Shown piece by piece: positions 55,467 to 64,000 of a stretch of 64,000 nucleotides of DNA. The DNA comes from DASPRG01 sp963796125 (GTDB lineage Bacteria; Nitrospirota; Thermodesulfovibrionia; Thermodesulfovibrionales; SM23-35), in assembly GCA_963796125.1 (NCBI GenBank), contig CAWCKM010000022.1:1-64000 (forward strand). Reading direction: 5' to 3'. The position numbers and the translations under genes were made by a program. Below the pieces are notes generated by a model. It was not told the DNA's origin. It was given only the letters and a program-made list of their open reading frames with translations, and did not search any database. Numbering within the stretch: the stretch's first letter is position 1; every line of letters starts with the position of its first letter.

Positions 55467-57678
55467 CTATATTTCAGGTTTGAATATTAAGACAGATAAA
55501 GGAGGAAGAACGATATTTATAGAATACGGTCTTCCCTGCCAGGGTATTTCCTCTGAATGTACTCCGCCGGCATTGCCCAGATTACTTCCCCAGTATATTT
55601 GGGAATCGCTGTTCAGTAGTCTCTTTATAGAAACAGTGTTCAGGAACGCCAATTCGGTATCCCATTCTCGGAACGGGTGTAAAATTACAGACAATCACAA
55701 GAAAGTCCGCAGGATTCTTTGCTTTTCTTATGAAGGAAATTACACTATGGTCAGAATCGCGAAAGTCTATCCATTCGAAACCCTCGTAACTGAAATCCAC
55801 CTCATAAAGAGCAGGCTCAGATCGATAAAGATAGTTGAGGTCCATAACATATTTTTGCAGACTACCTGTGTGGCCTGAATTTCAGGAGGTGCCAGTCGAG
55901 ACTCTTATCGTGATTCCATTCGTCCCATTGTCCGAATTCTCCACCCATAAAGAGGAGTTTTTTCCCGGGGTGACTGTACATATAACCATAGAGAAGTCTC
56001 AGGTTTGCAAACTTCTGCCACATATCTCCGGGCATCTTGTTAAGCATTGAACGTTTACCATGAACAACTTCATCATGTGAAAAGGGCAGGACAAAATTTT
56101 CTGTAAATGCATAAAGGAGACTAAAGGTAATATTATTGTGATGATACTTCCTGTGTACGGGTTCCTTTGACATGTATTCAAGCATATCATGCATCCAGCC
56201 CATATTCCATTTCAGACTGAAACCGAGACCGCCAAGGTATGTTGGTCTTGAAACACTCGGCCATGCTGTCGATTCCTCAGCAATGGTAAGTATCGCCGGG
56301 ATGATAGTGGTGAGACAATCTCGTTTAAATTTCTTGAGGAAATATATGGCCTCAAGGTTTTCCCTTCCGCCAAATACATTTGGTATCCATTCACCCTCTT
56401 TTCGTGAGTAATCAAGATAGAGCATTGATGCAACGGCATCTACGCGCAAACCGTCAATGTGGTACTTTTCAAACCAGAAGAGGGCATTTGATATGAGGAA
56501 GTTTCTCACCTCATTCCTTCCGTAATTGAATATTTTTGTTCCCCAGTCAGGATGAAATCCTTTCTTTGGATCCGTATGTTCGAAAAGGCATGTGCCATCA
56601 AAATAGCCGAGTCCATGTGCATCGGCTGGAAAGTGCGCAGGCGCCCAATCAAGAATGACCCCTATGTTGTTCTGATGACATTTATCTACAAAGTACATAA
56701 AATCTTCCGGTGTACCATGCCTGCTCGTTGGAGCAAAATATCCAATTGTCTGGTAGCCCCATGACGCATCAAGGGGATGTTCAGTTACAGGAAGAAGTTC
56801 TATATGGGTATAACCCATGCCTTTTACATAACCTACGAGCCTGTCTGCGATCTCTCTGTACGTCAGGAATCTGTTGCCTTCTTCAGGTACCCTCATCCAG
56901 GAGCCGAGATGAACTTCGTAGATAGAGACAGGGGATTCAAGCCAGTTCTTTTTCGAACGCATCTCCATCCATTTTTTGTCATTCCATTTATACCTGTTTA
57001 TGTCATAGACGATCGATGCACTCTTCGGCCGCACTTCAAAATAAAAGGCGTAGGGGTCTGCCTTAGGAGCAATATATTTTTTGGACCTCGATTTAATTTC
57101 AAATTTATAAATTTCTCCTTCTTGAAGACCGGGGATGAATATCTCCCATATTCCTGAATGATCCGAGCACACGCATCTGATGTCTTCTTCCATCCCAGTT
57201 ATTGAAGTCTCCGATAACGCTGACGCGTTTTGCATTGGGTGCCCATACAGCAAAGTGAACACCTTTTATGCCGTTTATGGTCATGATGTGTGCACCGAGC
57301 TTTTCATAGTTTTTGTAATGCCTTCCTTCACCTATAAGGTGGAGGTCAAAGTCAGAAAGCACAGGCAGAAAGCAATAGGGGTCATAAAATTCAGATATCT
57401 TTCCTTCATGAGATTTAATCTTGAGAGAATAAGGGAAGACCCTTTTTTTGTCGATTATTGTCTGGAAGAAACCGGCATCATGGATTTTTTCCATTGGATA
57501 GGATTTCTTTTTTTCCATGTCTACTACCCATGCTTCCTGGGCCTCCGGAAGAAAGGCACGCACCGCTGTCCTTCTTGTTCTCTCCATCAATAATATGCAT
57601 GCCGAGAACCTGAAACGGGTCCCAGTGATTAGCATTCACAATGTGCTTTATGTGTTCTTTCAGTTCTTTTCCGGTCAT
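55467..57678 (-). CDS. glgB: 1,4-alpha-glucan branching enzyme, four frameshifts
   Basis: Adds alpha-1,6 branches to glycogen. Homology runs ELKEHIKHIVNANHWDPFQV, then RTAVRAFLPEAQEAWVVDME and VHFAVWAPNAKRVSVIGDFN (CBM48-type domain), then the GH13 barrel with VSIYEVHLGSWMR, GYFAPTSRHGTPEDF, HIDGLRVDAVASMLYLD (nucleophile Asp), ILTIAEESTAWP (acid Glu) and VLPFSHDEVVHGKRSML, then DLNYLYRSEPALYE and PLSVLIFKPE at the end. Four shifts are needed (near 57600, 57155, 55865 and 55660), each +1. Restored length is about 735 residues. No other glycogen-synthesis gene is adjacent. Confidence 0.93.
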
Positions 57679-58002
57679 GGTTCTCCCTCTATTATTCTAT
57701 GAAGATTAGTATATATTATTTGAATTCTTTCAGTGTCAAGTTGAACCCTGAATGAATGTGTCATGCTGAATTTAGTTCAGCATCTCTTCAGGGCAGGCTT
57801 GTTTAAGCATCTCTCAGAACATACCTATGAACTCAGTTCCAGAGGTTGTCATTCACGCTGTCGAGAATCCTTCTGCAAGCGAAGATAACATTCTGTGCCT
57901 CCAATTCACAATGACAGAATTGATTAAGACTAGCATAGTTTCAATAATCTTCCAGCATTGACACCTAGTAGACCCTGGAACACCTTGACTCATCGGATAG
58001 TG
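57679..58002. repeat. Intergenic repeats between dtd and glgB
   Basis: A perfect hairpin, ATGCTGAA-TTTAG-TTCAGCAT, at 57763-57783, and a decayed GTCATTCACGCTGTCGAGAATC ... CACAATGACAGAA copy of the GTCATTCCCG family at 57843-57919. No gene is seen in this stretch. Confidence 0.65.
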
Positions 58003-58462
58003 CTAGAGGAGAGACTTTATCTTCTTCGAATCTATCATTATTGTCACCGGCCCATCATTAATGAGATGCACCTGCATGTAAGCACCAAAGTCACCTGTGG
58101 CTACGGTGATATCCTGTTGCTTTAGCATGGCAATAAATTTCATGTACATCTCTCTTGCCTTTACCGGCTCTTCAGCCCTGTCAAAAGAGGGACGGTTTCC
58201 TTTCCTGCAATCCGCTGCAAGGGTAAACTGAGACACAACAAGAATTTCACCCTTTATATCAAGTATTGAGAGATTCATCTTTCCCTGATCATCTTCGAAT
58301 ATTCTCAGATTGGAGGCTTTTTTTACAAGGTATTCAAGGTCTTTTTCTGTATCATCTTTTTCAACTCCTAGAAATATGAGAAGACCCTTGCCAATCTTGC
58401 CAGATATCTTTCCTGTCTATGTGGACTTCTGAACTTTTTACACGCTGTATAAGTGCTTTCAC
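58003..58462 (-). CDS. dtd: D-aminoacyl-tRNA deacylase, one frameshift
   Basis: Removes D-amino acids wrongly attached to tRNA. Starts at GTG 58462 with VKALIQRVKSSEVHIDRKDI. A +1 shift near 58395 leads to GKGLLIFLGVEKDDTEKDLE, then the catalytic SQFTLAADCRKGNRPSF and the cross-subunit GP motif, present as INDGPVTIMID. Restored length is about 152 residues, normal. No strong ribosome site precedes the GTG, so another start is possible. Confidence 0.88.
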
Positions 58463-58470
58463 GATAAATA

Positions 58471-58554
58471 AGGGTTCAAGGATTCGAGGATTCAAGGGTT
58501 CAAGGGTTTTTCTGCAGTTCACTTGACCCCTTGAATCCTTGACCCCTTGAATCC
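58471..58554. repeat. Repetitive inverted repeat between dtd and GH57 gene
   Basis: Tandem AGGGTTCAAGGATTC-like units (58471-58507) face their complement, CCCCTTGAATCCTTGACC and CCCCTTGAATCC, at about 58526-58554. They could form a long hairpin in the mRNA between the two genes. Confidence 0.7.
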
Positions 58555-58567
58555 TTTTTTTATTTGT

Positions 58568-60747
58568 TCATTGCCACATCATGGCTTCAAAATCAGGTGT
58601 CGGAACAGTAAAGGAAATAAATCCCCTCCATGGACATCTTTCTACTTCTTCACCATTCTTGATGACACAAATAAAAATGTTTATTTCATCTCCTTCATGT
58701 GCATGCACCATGTTGAAGGGTATTTTTATCTCAAAGATGTCCTGAATTGCAAAATCGGTAATCTCCTTTGTTTTTCTCCAGACATCGCCATCCTTCTCAA
58801 AAAATTCTGCTTTTGAGGATAGGGGTTTCATAGGGACGATAATATTACATAGTGAAGGCTTGAGGATGAGAATGGAAAATTTCGTATCATCAGGGAACTC
58901 GCTGACAGGTATTGCGGTGTCAATACGCAGGAAGAAATTATCCTTATTAAAACCATAAAAAAGTCTTGACAACATGCTTTCTGCCCTGTGCATGCTGCCT
59001 CCGGTTTTCTTAACATCTATATAAGCGCCCTGATACCATTCGTAATAGCTTGTTACAATGCCGTCGATCTTAGGGTCGATAAAACCTCTGATGGTGATTA
59101 TCGGAGAAATGCCCCTGTCTTCTCTCGGAATCGGGACAAAGAGATGCTGTGGAATTTCCTTTCCCATCTCTTTATAAACCTTCACAAGATTTAATCTGAA
59201 TAGTTCATCAAAATCATTCTGTGTCTCTGTTGTGTGTTCATCGCCATACCACCAGTTCCAGTCACTGCCTTCTGCAACATATATCGATTTCCATGCTTCT
59301 GAAATGTTTTTTGAAGGGTTCATTTTCTGAAAGACCTCAAGGTCTTCTCTTGTCTCTGTAAGGTAATCCCATGCCCTGTTGTCCTCATCGTGACCTATCC
59401 AAACCCTGAAGTTTGCATTGATCCATGACCCGGCATGAAGTCTGGGAAGAGGTTCACCCCTGCCATATGTACTCAAATATTCTGAGACCGTGACTGGTCT
59501 TTAGTCGCTCTTCCCGGGAGAGACCTTCATAGAGATAATGCAGGAAGTCATGACCGTCGTTTTCATAGTGTTCCCAGGCATTCTCTCCGTCGAGTATGAT
59601 TGTCAGGAGATGTGGTTTTTCCCTGGACACGGAAGCCTGGGCATGGAGGAATCTGCTGATGAGATCTCCGGCTGCTTTTTTTGAATCCCATCCTGAATAA
59701 ACAAAACCGATAAGGTCTGAAAGTTGATGGTCTCTGAAAACGATTGATACATTCTCGAAGGTATGAGGTTTGTAAAGAATCTCAGGTTCAATGACATTGC
59801 CTGGCGCATCCCTGAACCCTTTCCTCAGGGAATTTGACAGGATTTCTTCATCGGTTCCAATCCACTGTATTCCTTCTTTGCTTATAATCCTCAGGACTTC
59901 TTCACTGACTGAGCCCTCTGAAGGCCACATTCCGGAGGGGCGGTAACCGAAAAGCCCCTCAAAATAATCCAGCCCCATCCTGATCTGTTTTTCAGCGTCT
60001 TCAGGATGGGAAAATCTCCTCAGGGGAAGTTTTGTATCCGGCATGGCAATTTTTGCGGAATTCGTGTCGCAGAGCAGAGGAAGTATCGGGTGATAGAACG
60101 GTGAGAGGGAGATTTCAATCTGTCCTTTTCCTGCCATCTCTTTATATCCGGGTATTATTTCTCTCAGGATCGAGAGTTGCTTCGAGACGAGGAGATGCTT
60201 ATCTTCCTCTGAATAATCACGTCCTTTTGCAACGAGTGACCTGATGAGAAGGTCTTTTTCTCTCAGCAGGGGGTCTATCCAGCAGAGGTTGAAGAGAACC
60301 TGAAGGTCAAGAAAATCACCGGCGCTGAAATATCTGGTCGTTCTTCCGATGTCACCTTTAACAAGGCGTAACCCTCTCTTTATGAGGAGCTCGTAGTATC
60401 TCGGGAATGGTTTTATCATAGTGTCCCAGTTAGCGAGGAAAAAATTTTCGAGGATGAATGCCTTTTCGTCTTCATTCAGATCTGACGCCTTCCTGAGGGT
60501 AATCACAAGATGTCTGTCAGCAGCGTTCTTATCTGTATAACCCTGAATCTGCTCAAGGAGAGAAGGGACAAGATTAAACGTCTGTTTGATATCCGGAAAT
60601 TCTCTTGAGGATATCTACCATGTCGAGGTAGTCTTTTGTACCATGGAGCCTTACCCATGGGAGCCTGTATATGCCGGTCATAGGGTCTCTGTAGAAGGGC
60701 TGGTGCATGTGCCAGAGAAAGGCAATGTAAAGCGGTCTATCTGTCAT
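58568..60747 (-). CDS. GH57 glycoside hydrolase (alpha-amylase/pullulanase type), two or more frameshifts
   Basis: GH57 enzymes cleave or rearrange alpha-glucans. The start at 60747 gives LYIAFLWHMHQPFYRDP, the first conserved family motif. A +1 shift near 60590 leads to FNLVPSLLEQIQGY and HPILPLLCDTN. The nucleophile motif is GMWPSEGSVSEEVL, and IILDGENAWEHYENDG is the motif with the acid. A +1 shift near 59470 leads to GSDWNWWYGDEHTTE and a C-terminal beta domain ending with VPTPDFEAMMWQ. Restored length is about 725 residues. No signal peptide, so it acts on intracellular glucan together with GlgB and the GH15. The start overlaps ftsB by 11 bases. Confidence 0.9.
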
Positions 60748-61063
60748 CGTAACGGAAGATATACTCGTCTGGTCTTGCTAATCCAAATTCTTCTCTTGCA
60801 TATTTTTCCTTGTAGTAGGGGTCTTCTTTGAGTGACTTTACCTCGGAACTGAGGACCAAGTTTTCTTTTTCAATCTCATTAATCTGTCTTTCGAGAAAAA
60901 CCTTTTTTTTGTTGAGCTCGGAATACTTCAGGAGACCCATGTCACCGAAAATGAAACTTACCAGAATGTATGTGAAACTCAGGAACACAACAGTAAGGAA
61001 TATGATCCTTCTCCTTCTGCTTTCCAACATAACCTGTTTCCGTAAAAGGTTCGTTTCTGCCAT
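60737..61063 (-). CDS. ftsB: Septum formation initiator FtsB/DivIC-like protein
   Basis: A 108-residue bitopic protein. A basic N-terminus (LESRRRR) precedes one membrane helix (IIFLTVVFLSFTYILVSFIF), then a coiled coil (YSELNKKKVFLERQINEIEK, NLVLSSEVKSLK) and the conserved tail YKEKYAREEFGLARPDEYIF. FtsB links FtsQ and FtsL in the divisome. It overlaps the GH57 gene by 11 bases. Enolase or ispD, common ftsB neighbours, are absent. Confidence 0.88.
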   Translation of the reverse strand: MAETNLLRKQVMLESRRRRIIFLTVVFLSFTYILVSFIFGDMGLLKYSELNKKKVFLERQINEIEKENLVLSSEVKSLKEDPYYKEKYAREEFGLARPDEYIFRYDDR

Positions 61064-61160
61064 TACCTTATCCCTGTACTATTTGCTTCTTCAGACATTC
61101 CTGTTAGAACTTGAAACAAGCTTCCTTTTCATTCCCTCTCCTGCAAAATCTTCTTTCCTA

Positions 61161-61193
61161 TTCCCCTCTTTGGCAAAGAGGGGTTAGGGGAGA
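61161..61193. repeat. CCCCTCTTT/AAAGAGGGG palindromic repeat
   Basis: TTCCCCTCTTTGGCAAAGAG followed by GGGTTAGGGGAGA between ftsB and lpdA, a short copy of the family at 5028-5130. Nothing else is seen in 61064-61333. Confidence 0.65.
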
Positions 61194-61333
61194 TTTGTAT
61201 CTATTAGTAAAGATTTCCATATCTGTTTCCAATACTGCTCCGATATTCTCAAAGATTTCCTATCTGACACAATCTATCATGGGAAGCATTCACTTATCAT
61301 ATTTCCATATCCCTGCTTTTCCAGAGGGGTATC

Positions 61334-62746
61334 TCAATACAGTTCCCTGTAATAGCATATCACTTTTTTAGGAACATGAATCGCTTCACCGTGTACATCC
61401 TCTGCTGCTTCCATCATTCCCTCTGAAAGGGTAGGGTGAGAATGGATTGTTTCAGCAATGTCCCTTGTCCTGAGACCCGTTTTTATAGCAAGGGCTGCCT
61501 CATGAATGAGGTCTGAGGCATGAGGTCCGATAATCTGCACGCCGAGTACTCTGTCAGATGTCTCGTCAGAAACAATCTTGAAAAACCCCGTGATCTCACC
61601 TATTACATGAGCCTTGCCTATGGCCCTGAACTGAAAGTGGCCTGTTTTAACCTTAATTCCCTTCTCTATGGCCTGCTGTTCTTTGAGGCCGACAGACGCA
61701 ATTTCCGGAGATGTAAAGATGGTAGAGGGGACAACGCTGTAGTCCATCTTTTCATCTGCGCCTGCAATATTCCTTGCAGCGACTATCCCTTCACGTGAAG
61801 CAACATGTGCATAGAGCAGGCCGCCTGTGACATCGCCAATGGCAAATATACCACCTATGTTTGTTTCCATCTTTTCATTGACCGTGATCTCTCCCTTCGG
61901 TCCTTTCTGAATCCCTGCTGTTTCGAGACCAATTCCATCCGAATTGAGCGCCCTGCCTACAGAGACGAGTAATTTTTCAGCGACAAGCTCCTTGCCTCCT
62001 TCGAGATATACATGAATTCCGTCAAGTTGACCTTGTACCCCTGTTACCTTTATTCCTGTCATCAGTTTTATCTTTTTCTTCTTCAGTTCTCTCTCGAGGA
62101 TTTCGGATATCTCAGGGTCTTCAGTAGACAGGGCCCGCGGCATGATCTCCAGCATGGTGATATCCGTACCGAGTTCACTGAAAATGAATGCGAATTCACA
62201 ACCGATAACGCCGGCGCCAATAATGATAAGAGTCCTGGGAATAGATTTTATGTTTAAGGCGTCATCGCTCGAAAGAATATGTTCCCCGTCAAAGGGAAAC
62301 AGGGGTAACTGTGCAGGTCTTGAGCCGGTAGCAATAATTATTTTATCGGCCCCTATGATATCTGTTGAGCCGTCTTTTTTCTGGACTTCTATCTTATCAG
62401 GACTGATGACCATGCCCCTTCCTTCAATCAGCGTTATCCCCCAGCTCTTAAATAAGGAGCGGATTCCCCTGACCTGTGTTGAGACAACCTTGTTTTTTCT
62501 GTCCATGATTTTGGAGAGATTTGGCGTGATCTGTCCTGAGATGTCAATGCCGAACTCCCCGCTGTTCTTCGTTTTATGCAAGAGTTCGGTTGTAGCCAGT
62601 AATGTCTTGGTAGGTATACAGCCTTTATTAAGACAGGTGCCCCCGACCTCTGTATCTTCTATGACAGTGACCTGTGCTCCGAGTTGGGCAGACTTAATAG
62701 CGGCGACATATCCTCCGGGACCGGCACCAAGAATGGCCAGTTTCAT
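61334..62746 (-). CDS. lpdA: Dihydrolipoyl dehydrogenase
   Basis: Reoxidises protein-bound dihydrolipoamide with NAD. The 470-residue intact protein has the FAD motif LAILGAGPGGYVAAIKSAQ, the redox disulfide in GGTCLNKGCIPTK (Cys38/Cys43), the NAD motif LIIIGAGVIGCEFA, the second FAD segment FAIGDVTGG, and the C-terminal dimer motif HSHPTLSEGMMEAAED containing the catalytic His-Glu pair. It overlaps gcvH by 4 bases, so it very probably serves the glycine cleavage system as L-protein. Confidence 0.96.
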   Translation of the reverse strand: MKLAILGAGPGGYVAAIKSAQLGAQVTVIEDTEVGGTCLNKGCIPTKTLLATTELLHKTKNSGEFGIDISGQITPNLSKIMDRKNKVVSTQVRGIRSLFKSWGITLIEGRGMVISPDKIEVQKKDGSTDIIGADKIIIATGSRPAQLPLFPFDGEHILSSDDALNIKSIPRTLIIIGAGVIGCEFAFIFSELGTDITMLEIMPRALSTEDPEISEILERELKKKKIKLMTGIKVTGVQGQLDGIHVYLEGGKELVAEKLLVSVGRALNSDGIGLETAGIQKGPKGEITVNEKMETNIGGIFAIGDVTGGLLYAHVASREGIVAARNIAGADEKMDYSVVPSTIFTSPEIASVGLKEQQAIEKGIKVKTGHFQFRAIGKAHVIGEITGFFKIVSDETSDRVLGVQIIGPHASDLIHEAALAIKTGLRTRDIAETIHSHPTLSEGMMEAAEDVHGEAIHVPKKVICYYRELY

Positions 62747-63129
62747 TTTTTCTCCTCTTCAACATATTTTTCATATTCAGAGGCGTCCATCAGATCATTC
62801 ACTTCAGCAACGTCATCAATCTCGACGACGGCTATCCAGCCTTTACCGTATGGCTCTTCGTTGATAGTCTCAGGCGTTTCTGTGAGGTCTTCGTTTACCT
62901 CAATAACCCTTCCACTTAAAGGAGAGATTATGGATGAAGTTGCTTTTGTTGATTCTATTTCACCAATCTCGCTGTTGATCTCAATATTGGCATCTACTTC
63001 CGGAAGATCAATGTAGACGATATCGCCAAGCGCATTTTGTGCGTAGTCAGTTATGCCTATTGTTGCCTTTTTCCCTGAAACCTTGGCCCAGGTATGTTCT
63101 TTATGATACTTGAGATCCTCTGGATTCAT
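62743..63129 (-). CDS. gcvH: Glycine cleavage system H protein
   Basis: Carries the lipoyl arm that shuttles the aminomethyl group between P, T and L proteins. A 128-residue protein with KYHKEHTWAKVSGKKATIGI, ITDYAQNALGDIVYIDLPE, the lipoyl-lysine motif as IESTKATSSI (Lys62) and NEEPYGKGWI. Intact, with GGAGGAATG at its start. The lpdA start overlaps its stop. gcvP and gcvT are not in the window. Confidence 0.95.
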   Translation of the reverse strand: MNPEDLKYHKEHTWAKVSGKKATIGITDYAQNALGDIVYIDLPEVDANIEINSEIGEIESTKATSSIISPLSGRVIEVNEDLTETPETINEEPYGKGWIAVVEIDDVAEVNDLMDASEYEKYVEEEKK

Positions 63130-63170
63130 GCATTCCTCCTTTTAAAACATTATAAGCCTGTAATTTCATA

Positions 63171-64000
63171 TCATGCGCTTTTCTTTTTTGTCAAGGAAAT
63201 AGAATATGAGTCAACCTTTTTTTTCAACTCAATAAGTTTTTCGAGCGCCTCTTCGGGTTTCAGCGCCGTAATATCAAGGTTCATGATTTCTGATACGATT
63301 GAGTCAGGCATGGAAGAAAAAAGGTCGAGCTGGACAGTGCTCCTTTTTGTTTTCCTGTGCGCAAATTTCGGGCTTCCCGTCACATCAAGCTCCTCTTTTT
63401 CTAAGTTGGCCAGAACCTCTTTTGACCTGTTTATGATAATTTCAGAGATGCCGGCTAAGCGTGCGACCTGGATTCCGTAACTCTTGTCTGATGGTCCTTT
63501 TTCTATCTTCCTGAGAAAAATGATCTCGTCACCCCACTCTTTCACAGATACATTATAGTTTTTTACCCCGTTGTGGGTAAGACTGAGTTCCGTGAGCTCA
63601 TTGTAATGTGTTGCAAAGAGAGTCCTTGCCTGTATATCGTTCAGAATATATTCTGCAACTGCCCATGCAATGCTGATACCGTCAAAGGTGCTTGTGCCTC
63701 TCCCAACTTCATCAAGGAGTATGAGACTTTTTCCCGTTGCATTATGGGTGATATTTGCCACTTCTATCATTTCTACCATGAAAGTGCTCTGACCTTTCGT
63801 AAGAAAATCCGATGCCCCGATCCTTGTGAATATTCTGTCGGCAATACCGATTCTCGCATCAGAGGCCGGAACGAAACTGCCGATCTGTGCCATGAGGACA
63901 ATGAGAGCGACCTGTCTCATGTAAGTGGATTTCCCTGCCATATTCGGTCCCGTAATAATGAGAAGCCGGTTATCTTCTGTATCGATATACGTGCTGTTGG
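63171..64000 (-). CDS. mutS: DNA mismatch repair protein MutS, C-terminal part (5' end outside window)
   Basis: The open frame continues to the window edge. The ATPase domain shows the Walker A motif IITGPNMAGKSTYMRQVAL near the edge, FTRIGASDFLTKGQSTFMVE, the Walker B/ABC signature SLILLDEVGRGTSTFDG, and ATHYNELTELS. The C-terminal helical region ends GSPKFAHRKTK and ALEKLIELKKKVDSY. It lacks the mismatch-contact domain only because of the window border. Confidence 0.95.
   Translation of the reverse strand, partial: NSTYIDTEDNRLLIITGPNMAGKSTYMRQVALIVLMAQIGSFVPASDARIGIADRIFTRIGASDFLTKGQSTFMVEMIEVANITHNATGKSLILLDEVGRGTSTFDGISIAWAVAEYILNDIQARTLFATHYNELTELSLTHNGVKNYNVSVKEWGDEIIFLRKIEKGPSDKSYGIQVARLAGISEIIINRSKEVLANLEKEELDVTGSPKFAHRKTKRSTVQLDLFSSMPDSIVSEIMNLDITALKPEEALEKLIELKKKVDSYSISLTKKKSA

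Noticed and set aside
58471..58554. CRISPR-like or minisatellite array
   Set aside because: Only a few GGATTCAAG units are present, arranged as an inverted repeat without unique spacers.
1..64000. tRNA, rRNA, riboswitch or CRISPR loci
   Set aside because: No cloverleaf, conserved rRNA segment, known riboswitch core or spaced repeat array was recognised by reading both strands. A covariance-model scan would be the deciding check.

Overview
The window looks like a chromosome segment of an anaerobic, Gram-negative, menaquinone-using bacterium. The sequence shows a multihaem nitrite reductase pair (NrfHA-like), UbiD/UbiX decarboxylation enzymes, a DsrC-like protein, many radical-SAM proteins, PilZ/GGDEF signalling, Tat export and glycogen/GH57 enzymes. 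The gene mix resembles Nitrospirota or Desulfobacterota. That placement is an inference, because no rRNA, tRNA or other taxonomic marker was found.

Layout. 0-8 kb: nitroreductase, thiol peroxidase, Tat-exported superoxide dismutase, DsrC-like protein, a B12-binding radical SAM enzyme coupled to a type III polyketide synthase, a DJ-1/PfpI protein and a DUF255 protein. 8-15 kb: PilZ protein, a REP-associated transposase (RAYT) with its termini and a decayed second copy, a methyltransferase, a metallo-beta-lactamase-fold protein, mreB and a thioredoxin-reductase-like flavoprotein. 15-24 kb: a coupled pentose-phosphate operon (gnd-tkt-tal-zwf), then pgl and a GH15 glucoamylase. 24-29 kb: small Cys-rich and ferritin-like genes, SPASM radical SAM, an isoprenylcysteine-methyltransferase-like protein, an SDR and two PilZ-related genes. 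29-39 kb: broken surface proteins (DUF1566/fibronectin III), a second broken RAYT, a complete IS256-type element, PAS-GGDEF and a methyltransferase. 39-50 kb: cytidylate-kinase-like/BON protein, a Met-rich secreted protein, ubiD-ubiX, nrfHA, a DVU0298-like gene, tatA, radical SAM and a periplasmic cyclophilin. 50-64 kb, all on the minus strand: mutS, gcvH, lpdA, ftsB, a GH57 amylase, dtd and glgB, followed by an unusual cassette of endonuclease/exonuclease/phosphatase (EEP), Fic and phospholipase-D-like genes.

How it fits together. GH15, GH57 and GlgB handle alpha-glucan storage. Zwf, Pgl, Gnd, Tkt and Tal turn the released glucose into NADPH and pentoses. Superoxide dismutase, thiol peroxidase and the ferritin-like protein are oxidant defences. 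Seven promoters, including those of sod, gnd and the glucoamylase, share one rigid multi-palindrome architecture: TGTAGG-N7-CCTACA sites, an A-rich 5-bp linker, ATCAG-N7-CTGAT, then 22-23 bp to a -10 box. This points to an undescribed stress or storage regulon. It and the EEP-Fic-PLD cassette are the two most novel signals here.

Caveat. About twenty genes are interrupted by single-frame shifts, and nearly all go in the +1 direction. Many are core enzymes, so insertion-type sequencing error is more likely than real decay. Those genes are given as one feature spanning the parts.
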